Source of the DNA: a virus
Reading direction: 5' to 3' (one strand)
DNA length: 49,044 nt
IMG/VR virus record: IMGVR_UViG_3300021963_007569
Location: 1 to 49,044 of that record
In this document: positions 8,113-17,409 of the stretch, one piece after another
Numbering within the stretch: the stretch's first letter is position 1
Layout of the letters: every line of letters starts with the position of its first letter
Position numbers and translations under genes: made by a program
The notes under the pieces: generated by a model
The model's database searches: none
What the model was told of the DNA's origin: nothing
Seen by the model: the letters and a program-made list of their open reading frames with translations, nothing else

Positions 8113-8919
8113 ATGAACGACAAATTATCACTATCCATCATACTTCCAATTAAATCATCTAAATCAAGAGATTTTAATGATTATTTTGAAAAAGCAATCA
8201 CTTCAATCAAATCACAAACAGTTGAGGTTGAAGAATTAGTAATTGTTCACACATCTGAACAATCTTTAATTGACCATCTTAATGGTTATGACTTTGGGGA
8301 CTTGAACGTAACTAAATTGTTATGGGATAAAGAACCAAGTTACTCAGAACAAGTAAACTACGGTATTAAAAATGCAAAAGGGATATGGATTTCTCTTTTT
8401 GAATTTGACGATGAGTATGCGTCAATTTGGTTTAAAAATGTGAAAAAATATATTAACGCATTTCCTGAAACACAAGCTTTCTTACCTGTTGTTGTAGAAA
8501 CAGATGAAAAGGGAATGTTTGCAGGGTTTACAAATGAGGCAGTATTCGCGGCAAATTTTAGTCAAGAAATGGGTACTCTAACTAATGAAACATTACAAGA
8601 TTATCAAAATTTCCAAACTGCAGGTGCGGTTATTAAAAAACAAATTTTTGAAGACTTTGGTGGTTTTAAATCATCAATCAAATTAACTTTTGTTTATGAG
8701 TTTTTATTAAGATTGACATATAATTCAGTATCAATTATGACAATACCTAAACTTGGGTATAAACATACTAATATGAGAGAAGGTTCTATATTTTGGAATT
8801 ACAAATTTGGTGAAGACAAAATGTTAGAAGATGAGGTTAAGTTTTGGGTTCAAACAGCAAAAAAAGAATTCTTTTTTGTTGACGATAGAGTCATAAAATA
8901 TCAATCAGAAAATGGATAA
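8113..8919 (+). CDS. Glycosyltransferase family 2-like
   Basis: LSLSIILPIKSSKSRDFNDYFEKAITSI is the nucleotide-binding start of a GT2 enzyme, EELVIVHTSEQ the second strand, and YGIKNAKGIWISLFEFDDEY (about 94-113) carries the DxD-like FDDE metal site. The later FQTAGAVIKKQIFEDFGGFK matches the acceptor-side G-G-F motif. I start at ATG 8113, two bases after the previous stop; an upstream in-frame ATG at 8080 lies inside the previous gene. The final codon overlaps the sigma-factor ATG (TAATGG), so glycan genes and late sigma factor are physically coupled. Confidence 0.75.
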   Translation: MNDKLSLSIILPIKSSKSRDFNDYFEKAITSIKSQTVEVEELVIVHTSEQSLIDHLNGYDFGDLNVTKLLWDKEPSYSEQVNYGIKNAKGIWISLFEFDDEYASIWFKNVKKYINAFPETQAFLPVVVETDEKGMFAGFTNEAVFAANFSQEMGTLTNETLQDYQNFQTAGAVIKKQIFEDFGGFKSSIKLTFVYEFLLRLTYNSVSIMTIPKLGYKHTNMREGSIFWNYKFGEDKMLEDEVKFWVQTAKKEFFFVDDRVIKYQSENG

Positions 8920-9668
8920 TGGGAGAAACTCTGTCTGCATTAACAGAAGATGTTTCATCGAAAAAAAGAGGTAGAAAAACAGTAAATGTTAATTATTTTG
9001 ATGTTAGGGAGGAAACCGCTGTAAGAAATTTTTTATTAGCAGAAACTTCGGAAGAAAAAAATAAAATATATAACGATTACTTAAGAGCTCCTTTAGATAA
9101 GATGATATCTTCTATTATTAGAAGGTATAAACTATATCGTAAGGATATGGATTTTAATGAAATTCATACGGATACTCATTCTTTTTTGATGACCAAAGTT
9201 GATAAATTCAAACCGTCAAAAGAGAAAAAGGCGTACTCATATTTTGGAACTATCTGTAAGAATTACTTAATGGGTCAAATTATTAAAGACCAAAAAGAAA
9301 CTAACAGAAAAGTTTCATATGAAGATATGTCTGAAAGTATTGAAGAAAGACCTGATATGATTTATAGAATTGATGAAGATAATATCGATACTAGTGTTAT
9401 TATATTAGAGTATTTGAAAGAATTACGTGATTTTATTGAAGGTGAAAATTTAAATGATAATGAAAAAAAGTTGGGATATGCCTTAGTTGATTTATTTGAA
9501 AACTATGAATCAATTTTTTCTGAAGCGGACAACAATAAGTTTAACAAGAATGTTATTCTTTTATCACTTCGTGAGATGACAAATCTAAGTACAAAAGAAA
9601 TAAGAAGTTCAATGAAAAGATTTAAAAAGTTATACATTTTACTTCAAAGTAAAATGAAAACCGATTAA
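8919..9668 (+). CDS. T4 gp55-like late RNA polymerase sigma factor
   Basis: A 249-residue protein with the pattern of phage late sigma factors. AYSYFGTICKNYLMGQIIKDQKETNRK (about 105-131) resembles the region 2 core-binding helix of T4 gp55 homologues, preceded by FLMTKVDKFKPSKEKK. The C-terminal third is helical, with LSLREMTNLSTKEIRSSMKRFKKL as a region-4-like or DNA-contact helix. gp55 directs host polymerase to TATAAATA-type late promoters with clamp help. Here it lies just before the structural genes it should turn on. No obvious clamp-binding C-terminus is visible. The call is by motif and context. Confidence 0.65.
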   Translation: MGETLSALTEDVSSKKRGRKTVNVNYFDVREETAVRNFLLAETSEEKNKIYNDYLRAPLDKMISSIIRRYKLYRKDMDFNEIHTDTHSFLMTKVDKFKPSKEKKAYSYFGTICKNYLMGQIIKDQKETNRKVSYEDMSESIEERPDMIYRIDEDNIDTSVIILEYLKELRDFIEGENLNDNEKKLGYALVDLFENYESIFSEADNNKFNKNVILLSLREMTNLSTKEIRSSMKRFKKLYILLQSKMKTD

Positions 9669-9672
9669 AAAG

Positions 9673-9680
9673 TATTTATA
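9673..9680 (+). promoter_or_regulatory. TATTTATA motif, candidate late promoter element
   Basis: An exact TATTTATA lies three bases before the ATG at 9684 and directly after the sigma-factor stop. It is on the coding strand, as at the other copies in this window. It marks the point where the glycan operon ends and the structural genes start. Confidence 0.45.
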
Positions 9681-9683
9681 GAT

Positions 9684-10052
9684 ATGCCAAGACCACAACG
9701 TAAAGAAATTAACTTTAGTAAAGATTCGATTTTAGCTTTGATGCAGGAAATCTACAATGAACTTGTAGAACAAAGACAAACTGCGATTAGAATCCAAAAT
9801 AAAATGCTTGCGATGTTAAAGGACCCAAAAGACATGATGACTATTGGTCCCGTAATCGAAAAACAACAAAAAATTGTTAATGATTGCGTTGAGAAAAAAA
9901 TTAGTTTATCAAAATTACAATCAAGTATTTGGGAAAAATCAAATTCAATTTCTGAGGAATCTTTTTCTTTGGCAGATTTAGATGATGACCTTATTCAAAA
10001 TTTAATTGAAAAGGATATATCTAATGATGAAGAAACTTATAAAATGAAGTAA
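9684..10052 (+). CDS. Unknown coiled-coil protein after the late sigma factor
   Basis: A 122-residue, mostly helical protein. It starts MPRPQRKEINFSKDSILALM, has a long amphipathic helix with EIYNELVEQRQTAIRIQNKM, and ends with an acidic-hydrophobic segment DLDDDLIQNLIEKD. I do not recognise the family. In T4-like phages a small late co-activator (gp33) acts with gp55 and the sliding clamp; size, position and the acidic-hydrophobic tail would be compatible, but there is no sequence match I can defend. A structural chaperone for the next gene, six bases downstream, is equally possible. Confidence 0.55.
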   Translation: MPRPQRKEINFSKDSILALMQEIYNELVEQRQTAIRIQNKMLAMLKDPKDMMTIGPVIEKQQKIVNDCVEKKISLSKLQSSIWEKSNSISEESFSLADLDDDLIQNLIEKDISNDEETYKMK

Positions 10053-10057
10053 AATAA

Positions 10058-12160
10058 ATGGCAGATTTACAACAAAGTTACAATAGCGCAAAAAGCCAAT
10101 TAAATTCTATAAAATCTTATAAGGACATTTCAGCCGCAACAAATAAATTAAAAAGTTCGGCAGGAAATTCTTTTGCTCAAGCAAGTTCACAAATAAATTC
10201 TTCATTAGATAATATCTCAAACCAACAAAAAAGATACCAACGAAATCAACCAACATCTTTTGACCAACTTTTAGATTTAATCAATATTACGAATGGTACT
10301 GGATTGAGTACTACTCAATATTTGAAATTAAAACTTTTAGAAGTTGCTGTAAAGATAGAACCGCAAGTCAGAAAAATACTTTCAGAAGAGGCTTTAAAAG
10401 CTCTTGGTTGTTCTCAAGAACAAACATATAAAGGATTTTCCAAAGCCGACTTACAACTAAATCCCTTAACTACTTTACCTGTAGGAGATGGAATTTATGT
10501 TCCCGTACAATCTGTAGATATTTCGTCTATGTTAAAAAGACCTGTTGATACACAGTTGGGTAAGATTTCATATGAAAAACCTGACCCATCGGTACAATCT
10601 GGTATTTTTAAACCTTATTCAGGAAAAGTTCCGTTTCCAATGAATAAAGCCATGAATTTGAGGATGGAAAATTCGAATTTGAATAAGTCTTTTTATCAAG
10701 AATACGGAAAATACTATCAAGGAAGTTCAGGTACTGATTTATTTGATTTTGTTTATTCACCAACCAATCAATTTGGTGTAAATCAAGATTGTTACAGAGT
10801 TGCCATGATTGATAGGCAAGTTAATACAAATTTAATTTCAGGTACTACACCAGGGCAAGTTGTTAATAAAGTAGGTGAATTTTTAAATGACTATTATTCA
10901 ACAATTAAACTAATTGATACTGCGAATATTGCTGAGCAATTAGTCAACGTTATATCGGGAGCGATTAGTATAAAATCAAATTTAAGTTCTGAAGAAGTTA
11001 CACAAGGAAGTACATTTTATTTGATTGTTCAAAGAATTTTAGGTCTTTGTTTTGACGATAGAAGAGAGATTGATGTTAGTGGAGTTGCAAAAGTTGCAGA
11101 ATTAGATGGTGTTGATGACACATTTTTTGAATTGACCGAGGTTGATTTAAGAAATATTGAAGTAAGAATTTCAAATATACAAAATGGTGTAATGGAGTTT
11201 GAAGATTGTAATGATGTAAAATTACCTGTCGATTTCGAAACCCTTGTAAACCAATTGGTTGAATTCAGAGATACTTTAGATACTCAAACTCCTGAGGAAC
11301 AAGTTAAGAGTGTTGATAGCATCTTACAAACAATATATCAAAATCCCGAGTGGAAACTTTTTTTACCCACAAACTTTAATTTAGAACTTGCGGTAAATAA
11401 AGATATTTTGAAACAAATACCGTTAGCGGTTGCAGCTTCGGTATTAAGTCCAAAAGTTTTATTCCCAATCTTTATTTTGTTGCAAGTTTTAGAAAGGGAT
11501 GCTAAAAATGTATATAATCAAAATGTTACCTCTGCTAATACTTATGTTCAGTCAGGTAATACAACATTGGGTGGCGTTAATAATATTGTCAACAATTCTA
11601 CAGATTTTCTAAAAACTTTTAAAGCTTTTAATATACAAGTCATTTCAAAAATTGGGTCAATTTTCTTAAAAACATTGTATGACGTTTTAAAGAAAGATAT
11701 TGTTAACTTAATTAACTCAATAATTGTGGACATATCTAAATCGGCGTTGTTAAAAAAGTATGCAATTATATTGAGATTGGTAAATATTCTCTTAATAGTT
11801 GCTCAGTTAGTAGATGATTATCGAAGGTGTAAATCACTTATTGCAAATATCTTATTACTTTTAAAAACAATATTTGGTACCTCAAATGGGTCTTTACCTT
11901 TACCTTTATTATTTCTAACTCAGGCATTACCAGGATATTCACCTGAAAGAGCAACGATAAACACAATCGAATTATTACAATCCGTTGGAGTTCCGACAGG
12001 AGCATTACCCGATGGTTCACCAAATTTAATGGCAATTTATAACATGATGACCCATATGGGTTCGGACAAAGAACAAGCTGAAAACGGTAAAGGTGAAGGA
12101 GCTGTTTTTGTACCTCCATTAACAGGAGGGCTTTTACCTGTATTTATAAAACCAAGATAA
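10058..12160 (+). CDS. Large structural protein of the baseplate/tail region, unknown
   Basis: A 700-residue protein. The first 70 residues are Ser/Gln/Asn-rich and helical, like a coiled coil. The middle is acidic and mixed. Two strongly hydrophobic stretches occur near residues 450-480 (PLAVAASVLSPKVLFPIFIL) and 560-605 (AIILRLVNILLIVAQLVDDY), unusual for a soluble virion protein. The tail ends GGLLPVFIKPR. It sits directly before the gp5-like gene with only a 70-residue gene between. A baseplate hub or tape-measure-related role is a guess from position. It may contact a membrane during injection. The family is not recognised. Confidence 0.5.
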   Translation: MADLQQSYNSAKSQLNSIKSYKDISAATNKLKSSAGNSFAQASSQINSSLDNISNQQKRYQRNQPTSFDQLLDLINITNGTGLSTTQYLKLKLLEVAVKIEPQVRKILSEEALKALGCSQEQTYKGFSKADLQLNPLTTLPVGDGIYVPVQSVDISSMLKRPVDTQLGKISYEKPDPSVQSGIFKPYSGKVPFPMNKAMNLRMENSNLNKSFYQEYGKYYQGSSGTDLFDFVYSPTNQFGVNQDCYRVAMIDRQVNTNLISGTTPGQVVNKVGEFLNDYYSTIKLIDTANIAEQLVNVISGAISIKSNLSSEEVTQGSTFYLIVQRILGLCFDDRREIDVSGVAKVAELDGVDDTFFELTEVDLRNIEVRISNIQNGVMEFEDCNDVKLPVDFETLVNQLVEFRDTLDTQTPEEQVKSVDSILQTIYQNPEWKLFLPTNFNLELAVNKDILKQIPLAVAASVLSPKVLFPIFILLQVLERDAKNVYNQNVTSANTYVQSGNTTLGGVNNIVNNSTDFLKTFKAFNIQVISKIGSIFLKTLYDVLKKDIVNLINSIIVDISKSALLKKYAIILRLVNILLIVAQLVDDYRRCKSLIANILLLLKTIFGTSNGSLPLPLLFLTQALPGYSPERATINTIELLQSVGVPTGALPDGSPNLMAIYNMMTHMGSDKEQAENGKGEGAVFVPPLTGGLLPVFIKPR

Positions 12161-12161
12161 A

Positions 12162-12374
12162 ATGACAAAAGAAGAATTTGAGGATATGGTCAAAGATTCG
12201 GCCGATTTAAAAAATCAACCGAATAATAAGTTAATCGAAATGATGGATAAATTATCCACTGATTTTGATTTAACTAAAAACAACATAATTTATCTAACAC
12301 ATTACTTAGATAAAGTTGAAGAATTATATAACAAAACCTTAGACGAATACCAATTAAGAAATAATGGAAAATAA
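12162..12374 (+). CDS. Small helical protein of unknown function
   Basis: A 70-residue acidic helical protein (MTKEEFEDMVKDSADLKNQP at the start, YLTHYLDKVEELYNKTLDEY near the end). It begins one base after the preceding structural gene and overlaps the start of the gp5-like gene by 11 bases, so its expression is tied to baseplate assembly genes. It has no signal peptide, membrane helix or cysteine. A small chaperone or baseplate component is possible but unproven. Confidence 0.55.
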   Translation: MTKEEFEDMVKDSADLKNQPNNKLIEMMDKLSTDFDLTKNNIIYLTHYLDKVEELYNKTLDEYQLRNNGK

Positions 12375-13917
12375 TACACTATTTTATCAAGCGGTTGTTA
12401 TTGACAACGAAGACCCTATGATGTTAGGTAGAGTTAGGGCTAGATTTGTCAACCCACCTTCTGACATGGGTAGTTATGAAGATATTATAAAATCAATCAA
12501 TAATCCACCATGGAATGAGGAAAAAGATAAATGGACAAAAAGAGACCCATTTGTTTTTGTACCTTTAATGCCTTATTTTATTTACCAAGTACCAAAAGTA
12601 GAAGAACTAATTCAATTGGTCTATCTAAACAAGGACTTTAAGTTTCAGAACCAATATTATATACAAAGTAATTTTTCGTCACCTACCGCAACTTATTTTG
12701 AATACAATCAAGGTGCTAATAAATTTACGGGATTAGGTACACAATTCGTAGAGCCAAAACCGTTAAAAAACCAAAATGGTACATACACTGATTCGGCAAT
12801 TCATAAAGGAGTTTTCCCTGAACCTGGTGATAATGGTATACTTGGTCGTGGTAGTGCCGATGTAATAGTAAAAGAAAATGAAGTTTTAGTAAGAGCAGGT
12901 AAATTTAGAGGATTGGGACTTCAACCTAACGTACCACCTGTGGCCAACAATCAAAGAGGGTTTTTACAACTATCTAGATTTGGATTAAGAAAACAACCTC
13001 AAGCCCCCAAAGTCGTTTCGCAACTTAATGAACAAGTAGTTTTGGTTAATTATTTAATAGAATGGGTGATTACCAATCCTGAAAACACGCAAGAAAAATT
13101 TGCAGGTACTGTTTATCTTTATAGATTAAAAAATGACTTATCAACCAATTCTAAAAATTTGACTGTTGGTAGTGTCGTTAAAGAAAGTTTGAAATCTTTA
13201 GTGGCTTCAGAAAATTTTAATTTATTGTCAAAAGTTGAGGTCGCAGCGTTTATAAATAATTTCATTAAGACTTGTAATTCATCAAATGTTACAAAATCAG
13301 GTATTCAATTATTTTCTAGTGAAGATAAAAAATTCCCAATTTTTTATAGACCAAATAATTTGATGTACAACACATTAAAATCTTCTACTCCAACCACAGG
13401 TTCAACAATAGATTCTCAAACATCAGTAAAAAATATTACAGACATATTCAATAAAATCAAGTTGCAACCGGCTTTAAGGGTTCCGGGATATGGTTTAATT
13501 TATGCTAAAGATAAAGTTGGAGTTCCAACCAATGTAAAAACGTCAACGGTTCCGCAGTCAAGTTATTATTCCGACCCAACAACATACGGAGCACTTGCAA
13601 GTGATTATTTGTATCTTTTATCCCATAATTCTGCAATACCTGGTAAAGGAAAAATAAATTTTGATGATACTTTATATGGTATAAGTTTAGACCAATTTGT
13701 TGATGAAATATTACCCAAGACATCAAGTTTAGTTAGGGGTGAAGAACTTTTAGAACTTATCAATATGATTGTTAGGTTTCTTACAACTCATACACACGCA
13801 TTTCCTGGTTTACCACCAGTACCTGTAACACAAGACGGTTCAAACATACCTGACCTGTTAACAGAAATACAAAACGCTTACACAAAAATTCTTAATAGCA
13901 ATATCCGACTTAATTGA
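12364..13917 (+). CDS. gp5-like baseplate spike protein, OB-fold, no lysozyme domain seen
   Basis: The N-terminus VVIDNEDPMMLGRVRARFVNPP is the OB-fold start shared by T4 gp5 and VgrG-like spike proteins (DPxxLGRVxVR). Later, PEPGDNGILGRGSADVIVKE and VLVRAGKFRGLG fit spike OB/beta domains, and the C-terminal segment contains VRFLTTHTHAFPGLPPVP. At 517 residues it is close to T4 gp5 in length, but I see no lysozyme catalytic pattern, so the wall-degrading activity may lie elsewhere (compare the hydrolase at 43872). It would form the centre of the baseplate that pierces the outer membrane. The first 11 bases overlap the preceding gene. Confidence 0.65.
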   Translation: MENNTLFYQAVVIDNEDPMMLGRVRARFVNPPSDMGSYEDIIKSINNPPWNEEKDKWTKRDPFVFVPLMPYFIYQVPKVEELIQLVYLNKDFKFQNQYYIQSNFSSPTATYFEYNQGANKFTGLGTQFVEPKPLKNQNGTYTDSAIHKGVFPEPGDNGILGRGSADVIVKENEVLVRAGKFRGLGLQPNVPPVANNQRGFLQLSRFGLRKQPQAPKVVSQLNEQVVLVNYLIEWVITNPENTQEKFAGTVYLYRLKNDLSTNSKNLTVGSVVKESLKSLVASENFNLLSKVEVAAFINNFIKTCNSSNVTKSGIQLFSSEDKKFPIFYRPNNLMYNTLKSSTPTTGSTIDSQTSVKNITDIFNKIKLQPALRVPGYGLIYAKDKVGVPTNVKTSTVPQSSYYSDPTTYGALASDYLYLLSHNSAIPGKGKINFDDTLYGISLDQFVDEILPKTSSLVRGEELLELINMIVRFLTTHTHAFPGLPPVPVTQDGSNIPDLLTEIQNAYTKILNSNIRLN

Positions 13918-13925
13918 TATTTATA
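13918..13925 (+). promoter_or_regulatory. TATTTATA motif, candidate late promoter element
   Basis: TATTTATA starts one base after the gp5-like stop and ends 11 bases before the ATG at 13937. It overlaps a TATAAATA on the same strand (13922-13929), so this copy reads both ways and cannot by itself settle orientation. Confidence 0.45.
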
Positions 13926-13936
13926 AATAAAAAATA

Positions 13937-15457
13937 ATGTCAATTTTAAGGTCATACGTAGATAAGAACAATACGATTCAATCAAATTCATATGTAAATA
14001 CAGGACGAAATCCTATTATTGAGTTGAATTTTGGTGCTTCAGATTTCATTGTTCCAAATTATGGTTACAGTAGATTATTGTTCGATTTAGATTTAAGTTT
14101 ATTGAGAGAAAACATTGCAACAGGTGTAATCTCAACAGGATGTACAACAGGGATGACTCACGTTCTTAACATGACAAATACGTCAACATTTGACAATGAG
14201 TTATTAAATACTTACATGTCAAATGAAAGAAGAAGAGCAACTTCATTTGATTTAATCTTATTCAGAATTCCAAAAACATCAGGAAGTACGGGAAACCCAC
14301 AAAACTGGGATGAAGGTGTCGGTTTCGATTATAGTGACTCAAATATAAATCAGAATAGCCCATATGGAGGTTCTACTCCAATAACTTATGTTGATAGTAG
14401 AGCATTTTCAACAAGACCATCAAATTGGTATCAAACAACCACAATAAGTGGGTGGTCTCAATCAGGAGTTTATAATAATAGAAATCAAGGTAGTGTGAAC
14501 TTTTCGGATTTAACAATTGTTGCAAGACAACATTTCCAACTTGGTAATGAAAACCTTAATATGGATATGACCAATGAAATAAACGGTATATTAAATGGAA
14601 CAATAACTGGTGTTACAGGTTGGGGAATTGCATATCTACCACAAATTGAAAACATAACAGGTTTAACTGATAGTTATAGTGTCGCATTCTTTTCAAGACA
14701 CACTCAAACGTTTTACCAACCATTCCTTCAAACAACTTATAATGATTTAATTAGTGATGATAGAAACGTATTTTTAAAGAATCAGACTAACAAACTTTAT
14801 TTGTATATCTATCAAAACGGTGATTTTGTTAATTTAGATTCAGACCCTGTTGTTAGAATAGAAGATAGAAATGGGGATGCGGTTTCAGGTATGACAAATT
14901 TATCTACTTGTTTAAAAGCAAAAGGTGTTTATGAAGTTACGATACCAAACGGATTTTTAAATTATCCAACACCATGTTTATTTTATGATGTGTGGTCAGG
15001 TTTAACTATTAACGGTCAAGCACTTCCAAACGTTACAAATCAATTTACTTTACAACAATATACTGCAGGAATACAAATTGGTTCTACATCTAAAGACCCA
15101 TCTAAATTTGGATTTGATTTTTATGGTATATTACAAAATGAACAAATCCTTAATAGTGACATAAGAAAAGTTGGTGTTACAATTAAAAAGGCCTACACAG
15201 GTCAAGTTCCGTTAGAAAATATTTCAGCATTTTATAGAGTATATGTTAAAGAAGGAACAACTGAAGTGTTAGTTCAGGATTGGACACCAATCAATAGAAC
15301 ACCAAATGAATACTATTTCATATTTGATATGAGAGACAAAATTCCTAATCAATATTATGTTGATATCCAAGTGAACACTTCGGGAGAGAAAGATACTTAT
15401 AAGAAACAATTAACTTTTAATATAGTCAATAAAAAACAAAATTATCCAACAGTATAA
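13937..15457 (+). CDS. Putative tail/baseplate structural protein with Ig-like C-terminal domain
   Basis: A 506-residue, Asn/Thr/Ser/Gly-rich, low-lysine protein with the beta-rich composition of virion surface proteins. It begins SILRSYVDKNNTIQSNSYVN. The final 130 residues (VGVTIKKAYTGQVPLENISA through YVDIQVNTSGEKDTYKKQ) alternate hydrophobic and polar residues like an immunoglobulin-like sandwich. No enzyme motif is seen. It lies 19 bases after the gp5-like gene and its last base overlaps the next ATG. A baseplate wedge, tail-tip or receptor-adaptor role is inferred only from composition and position. Confidence 0.5.
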   Translation: MSILRSYVDKNNTIQSNSYVNTGRNPIIELNFGASDFIVPNYGYSRLLFDLDLSLLRENIATGVISTGCTTGMTHVLNMTNTSTFDNELLNTYMSNERRRATSFDLILFRIPKTSGSTGNPQNWDEGVGFDYSDSNINQNSPYGGSTPITYVDSRAFSTRPSNWYQTTTISGWSQSGVYNNRNQGSVNFSDLTIVARQHFQLGNENLNMDMTNEINGILNGTITGVTGWGIAYLPQIENITGLTDSYSVAFFSRHTQTFYQPFLQTTYNDLISDDRNVFLKNQTNKLYLYIYQNGDFVNLDSDPVVRIEDRNGDAVSGMTNLSTCLKAKGVYEVTIPNGFLNYPTPCLFYDVWSGLTINGQALPNVTNQFTLQQYTAGIQIGSTSKDPSKFGFDFYGILQNEQILNSDIRKVGVTIKKAYTGQVPLENISAFYRVYVKEGTTEVLVQDWTPINRTPNEYYFIFDMRDKIPNQYYVDIQVNTSGEKDTYKKQLTFNIVNKKQNYPTV

Positions 15458-15924
15458 TGAAAACAATTAAATTAACAGAATCAGACATCCAAAGATTGGT
15501 AAAAAAAGTTCTTAATGAACAAGAAATAGAAAATGCTAACTATATGTTTTTTTCCAATTTAAAACAGATGAGAAGACAAATCGATATGATGTTAGAAATG
15601 GACCCTAACATGATTGATGATATTATTCAAAATGGTCATGATTGGGCTGACGACCACATATCAGAAGCTAAAACCAATATGGACCAAGTATTTGATTTCT
15701 TTAAAAATGAGATGGAAAAAGAATCACAGTATGTTGATTACGAAGATATCAATGAGGGAAGAAAAAAAACAGGAACAAAACTTTGTGCTAGGGGTAAAGC
15801 CGCCGCTAAAGCAAAGTTTAAGGTCTATCCTAGTGCTTATGCAAACGGTTTTGCAGTTCAAGTCTGTAAAGGGAAAATGCCAGGTTTAGACGGTAAAAAA
15901 CATTGTTCAGGAGCATATTGTTAA
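15457..15924 (+). CDS. Small basic Cys-containing protein with N-terminal helix ending VLNE
   Basis: The 155-residue product has three parts. Residues 1-22 (KTIKLTESDIQRLVKKVLNE) form a basic amphipathic helix ending in L-N-E, like a T4 capsid-targeting sequence with a gp21 cleavage site. An acidic middle follows. The C-terminal 45 residues (ARGKAAAKAKFKVYPSAYAN, then VCKGKMPGLDGKKHC) are very basic with three cysteines after residue 100. That C-terminal pattern is widespread in viral proteins of unknown function and may bind nucleic acid. Its start overlaps the previous stop by one base. Confidence 0.6.
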   Translation: MKTIKLTESDIQRLVKKVLNEQEIENANYMFFSNLKQMRRQIDMMLEMDPNMIDDIIQNGHDWADDHISEAKTNMDQVFDFFKNEMEKESQYVDYEDINEGRKKTGTKLCARGKAAAKAKFKVYPSAYANGFAVQVCKGKMPGLDGKKHCSGAYC

Positions 15925-15963
15925 TTTTTCAAAAAAAATATTTTTTATCTACCTTTATTTTAC

Positions 15964-15971
15964 TATCTTTG
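15964..15971 (+). promoter_or_regulatory. Bacteroidota-type -7 element upstream of gene 15993
   Basis: TATCTTTG matches the Bacteroidota housekeeping -7 consensus TAnnTTTG exactly. It lies in a 68-base intergenic gap, 21 bases before the ATG at 15993. No clear -33 TTTG is found 19-21 bases upstream, where the sequence is A/T tracts. Confidence 0.5.
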
Positions 15972-15992
15972 TGGGTATATTAAAACCTAACA

Positions 15993-16394
15993 ATGAATAT
16001 TTACACACACAAGTTCAGACGAATAATTCAGAAATGGTATATTTCGTTAGCAAGAATGGCAACTCCTCCTGTTGAAAAATCAGAATATGAAAGCGATTGT
16101 ATTGCAATTTGTAAAAAATTGATATCAAAAGAAGATACAGTTTTACTGTTAACTCCAATTTCAAACAAACGTTATATTAGAAATGAAGAATTACAAATCT
16201 TTGTAATTTTAGAAAATCACCACGTAAAAGTAATCAACCACGTTTACGCATATACTGTATTTTTAGAGCAAAAACCTTGGGACAATGTTATTTTAAGTTT
16301 TGACTTAGAGGTTGAAAAAAGAAGAGAGGAATTTGAAAAAGAAATTACTTCAAATATTAAACATTCACTTCAAAATATTTTACATAAATTGTGA
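15993..16394 (+). CDS. Unknown 133-residue protein
   Basis: A mixed alpha/beta protein beginning NIYTHKFRRIIQKWYISLAR and ending in a charged helix (EVEKRREEFEKEITSNIKHS). A central beta region includes VLLLTPISNKRYIRNEELQIFVILENH. Two cysteines occur in ESDCIAICKKL. There is no signal peptide or membrane segment. It has its own host-like -7 element and overlaps the next gene by one base (TGATG), so it is probably expressed early or constitutively. I do not recognise the family. Confidence 0.6.
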   Translation: MNIYTHKFRRIIQKWYISLARMATPPVEKSEYESDCIAICKKLISKEDTVLLLTPISNKRYIRNEELQIFVILENHHVKVINHVYAYTVFLEQKPWDNVILSFDLEVEKRREEFEKEITSNIKHSLQNILHKL

Positions 16395-16714
16395 TGAAAA
16401 AAAATAATTCTTTCAAATTAACATTTTATTTGGGATTGTGTATTATGTTCATAATTGTTTCATTTTCGACTCTAATCATTGTAAATGTATGGAGAGCACT
16501 AGAACCAAATATTAAAAGTAAAAAAGTAGAAGTTGTTACATCAGAATCTTTTCAATTAGAAAGTGAAAAGATTTATGACACCGTTTACATTGAAAAAATA
16601 ACAACTAAGACTATAGATTCTCCAAAAATTATTGTACAACCAAAAATTAACAAAAAACAGGTGAGTCTTTCAGAAACAAAAGACACCAGTTCTATTGTTG
16701 ATACTGTTAGATAG
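16394..16714 (+). CDS. Small single-pass membrane protein
   Basis: The 106-residue product begins MKKNNSFKLTFYLGLCIMFI and has one long hydrophobic segment to about residue 32, with a short basic N-terminus, so an N-in membrane anchor is likely. The rest is polar and Lys/Thr/Ser-rich, probably periplasmic. The ATG at 16394 overlaps the previous stop; a GTG one codon upstream is unlikely. The 3-prime end overlaps the convergent gene by eight bases. A lysis accessory such as a spanin is possible from topology, but there is no lysis cassette next to it. Confidence 0.55.
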   Translation: MKKNNSFKLTFYLGLCIMFIIVSFSTLIIVNVWRALEPNIKSKKVEVVTSESFQLESEKIYDTVYIEKITTKTIDSPKIIVQPKINKKQVSLSETKDTSSIVDTVR

Positions 16715-17399
16715 ATTTTTTAAATTCATTAAGAACTGTAATAATACTTTCTCTTAACGATTCATTTTTAGGTTTGTATGATACCATAGTTGGTTTATTA
16801 CCTTTACCAACCTTAGGGTCTTTTTTCTCTTCTCTTCTTTTTTGAGAACATGCTGATTTTTTTTGAGCATCTGTCATTTTAGATGCAACGCCTGCCGCTC
16901 TACATTTAGGATAACCTTTAGAATCAGCTTCAGACCTACCACAAGGTGGATGACCGCCACCTTCTTTTTTTCTACAAATATTAACCCAAGGGCCTTTAGG
17001 TTGTTTTGAACCTTTTGGTTTCTTTTTTGTTCCAAACCAAACCGCTAAATCCTCTTTCAAAGGACCTACCGCCTGTTTTATTATTTCTTCAGGTACTTCT
17101 AAATCTCCAATATTACTACCTTCTTCATCATTTTGACCGGTATAAAAACTTTTTAAATATGAATTAACTTTGGACATTACATCTGTTTTCTTTTCAATTC
17201 TTGCTCTTTGTTCTGGATTTTCTTTAAAATCCCCGTCAGCTTCTTCATACGCCAATTCGGCATTATTGTAACTATAAACAGGTTTAGTAAAAGGCGCAAC
17301 TTGATTTTCTTTCCAAGGTTGTGGTGCAAGTATGATAGGGACCTTATAATGTCCTGAACTTCCTACTCCAGTAGCTTCACTAATTCTATTTTTTTTCAT
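16707..17399 (-). CDS. DUF5872-like basic protein with Cys-rich patch
   Basis: A 230-residue protein. The N-terminal part (SEATGVGSSGHYKVPIILAP) is followed by an acidic helical middle. The conserved block is PWVNICRKKEGGGHPPCGRS, then GYPKCRAAGVASKMTDAQKK and SACSQKRREEKK, with four cysteines and many lysines, as in DUF5872-type viral proteins. The C-terminus has a helix LRESIITVLNEFKKSI that resembles the N-terminal VLNE helices of other proteins here. It is likely a small nucleic-acid- or DNA-condensing virion protein; this is inference. A TATTTATA lies 10 bases upstream. Confidence 0.55.
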   Translation of the reverse strand: MKKNRISEATGVGSSGHYKVPIILAPQPWKENQVAPFTKPVYSYNNAELAYEEADGDFKENPEQRARIEKKTDVMSKVNSYLKSFYTGQNDEEGSNIGDLEVPEEIIKQAVGPLKEDLAVWFGTKKKPKGSKQPKGPWVNICRKKEGGGHPPCGRSEADSKGYPKCRAAGVASKMTDAQKKSACSQKRREEKKDPKVGKGNKPTMVSYKPKNESLRESIITVLNEFKKSI

Positions 17400-17409
17400 A
17401 TACTTATAC

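Noticed and set aside
1-8919. Bacterial polysaccharide locus rather than phage DNA
   Set aside because: The cassette runs without a break into a late sigma factor and baseplate genes and contains PhoH, so it is part of the phage genome.
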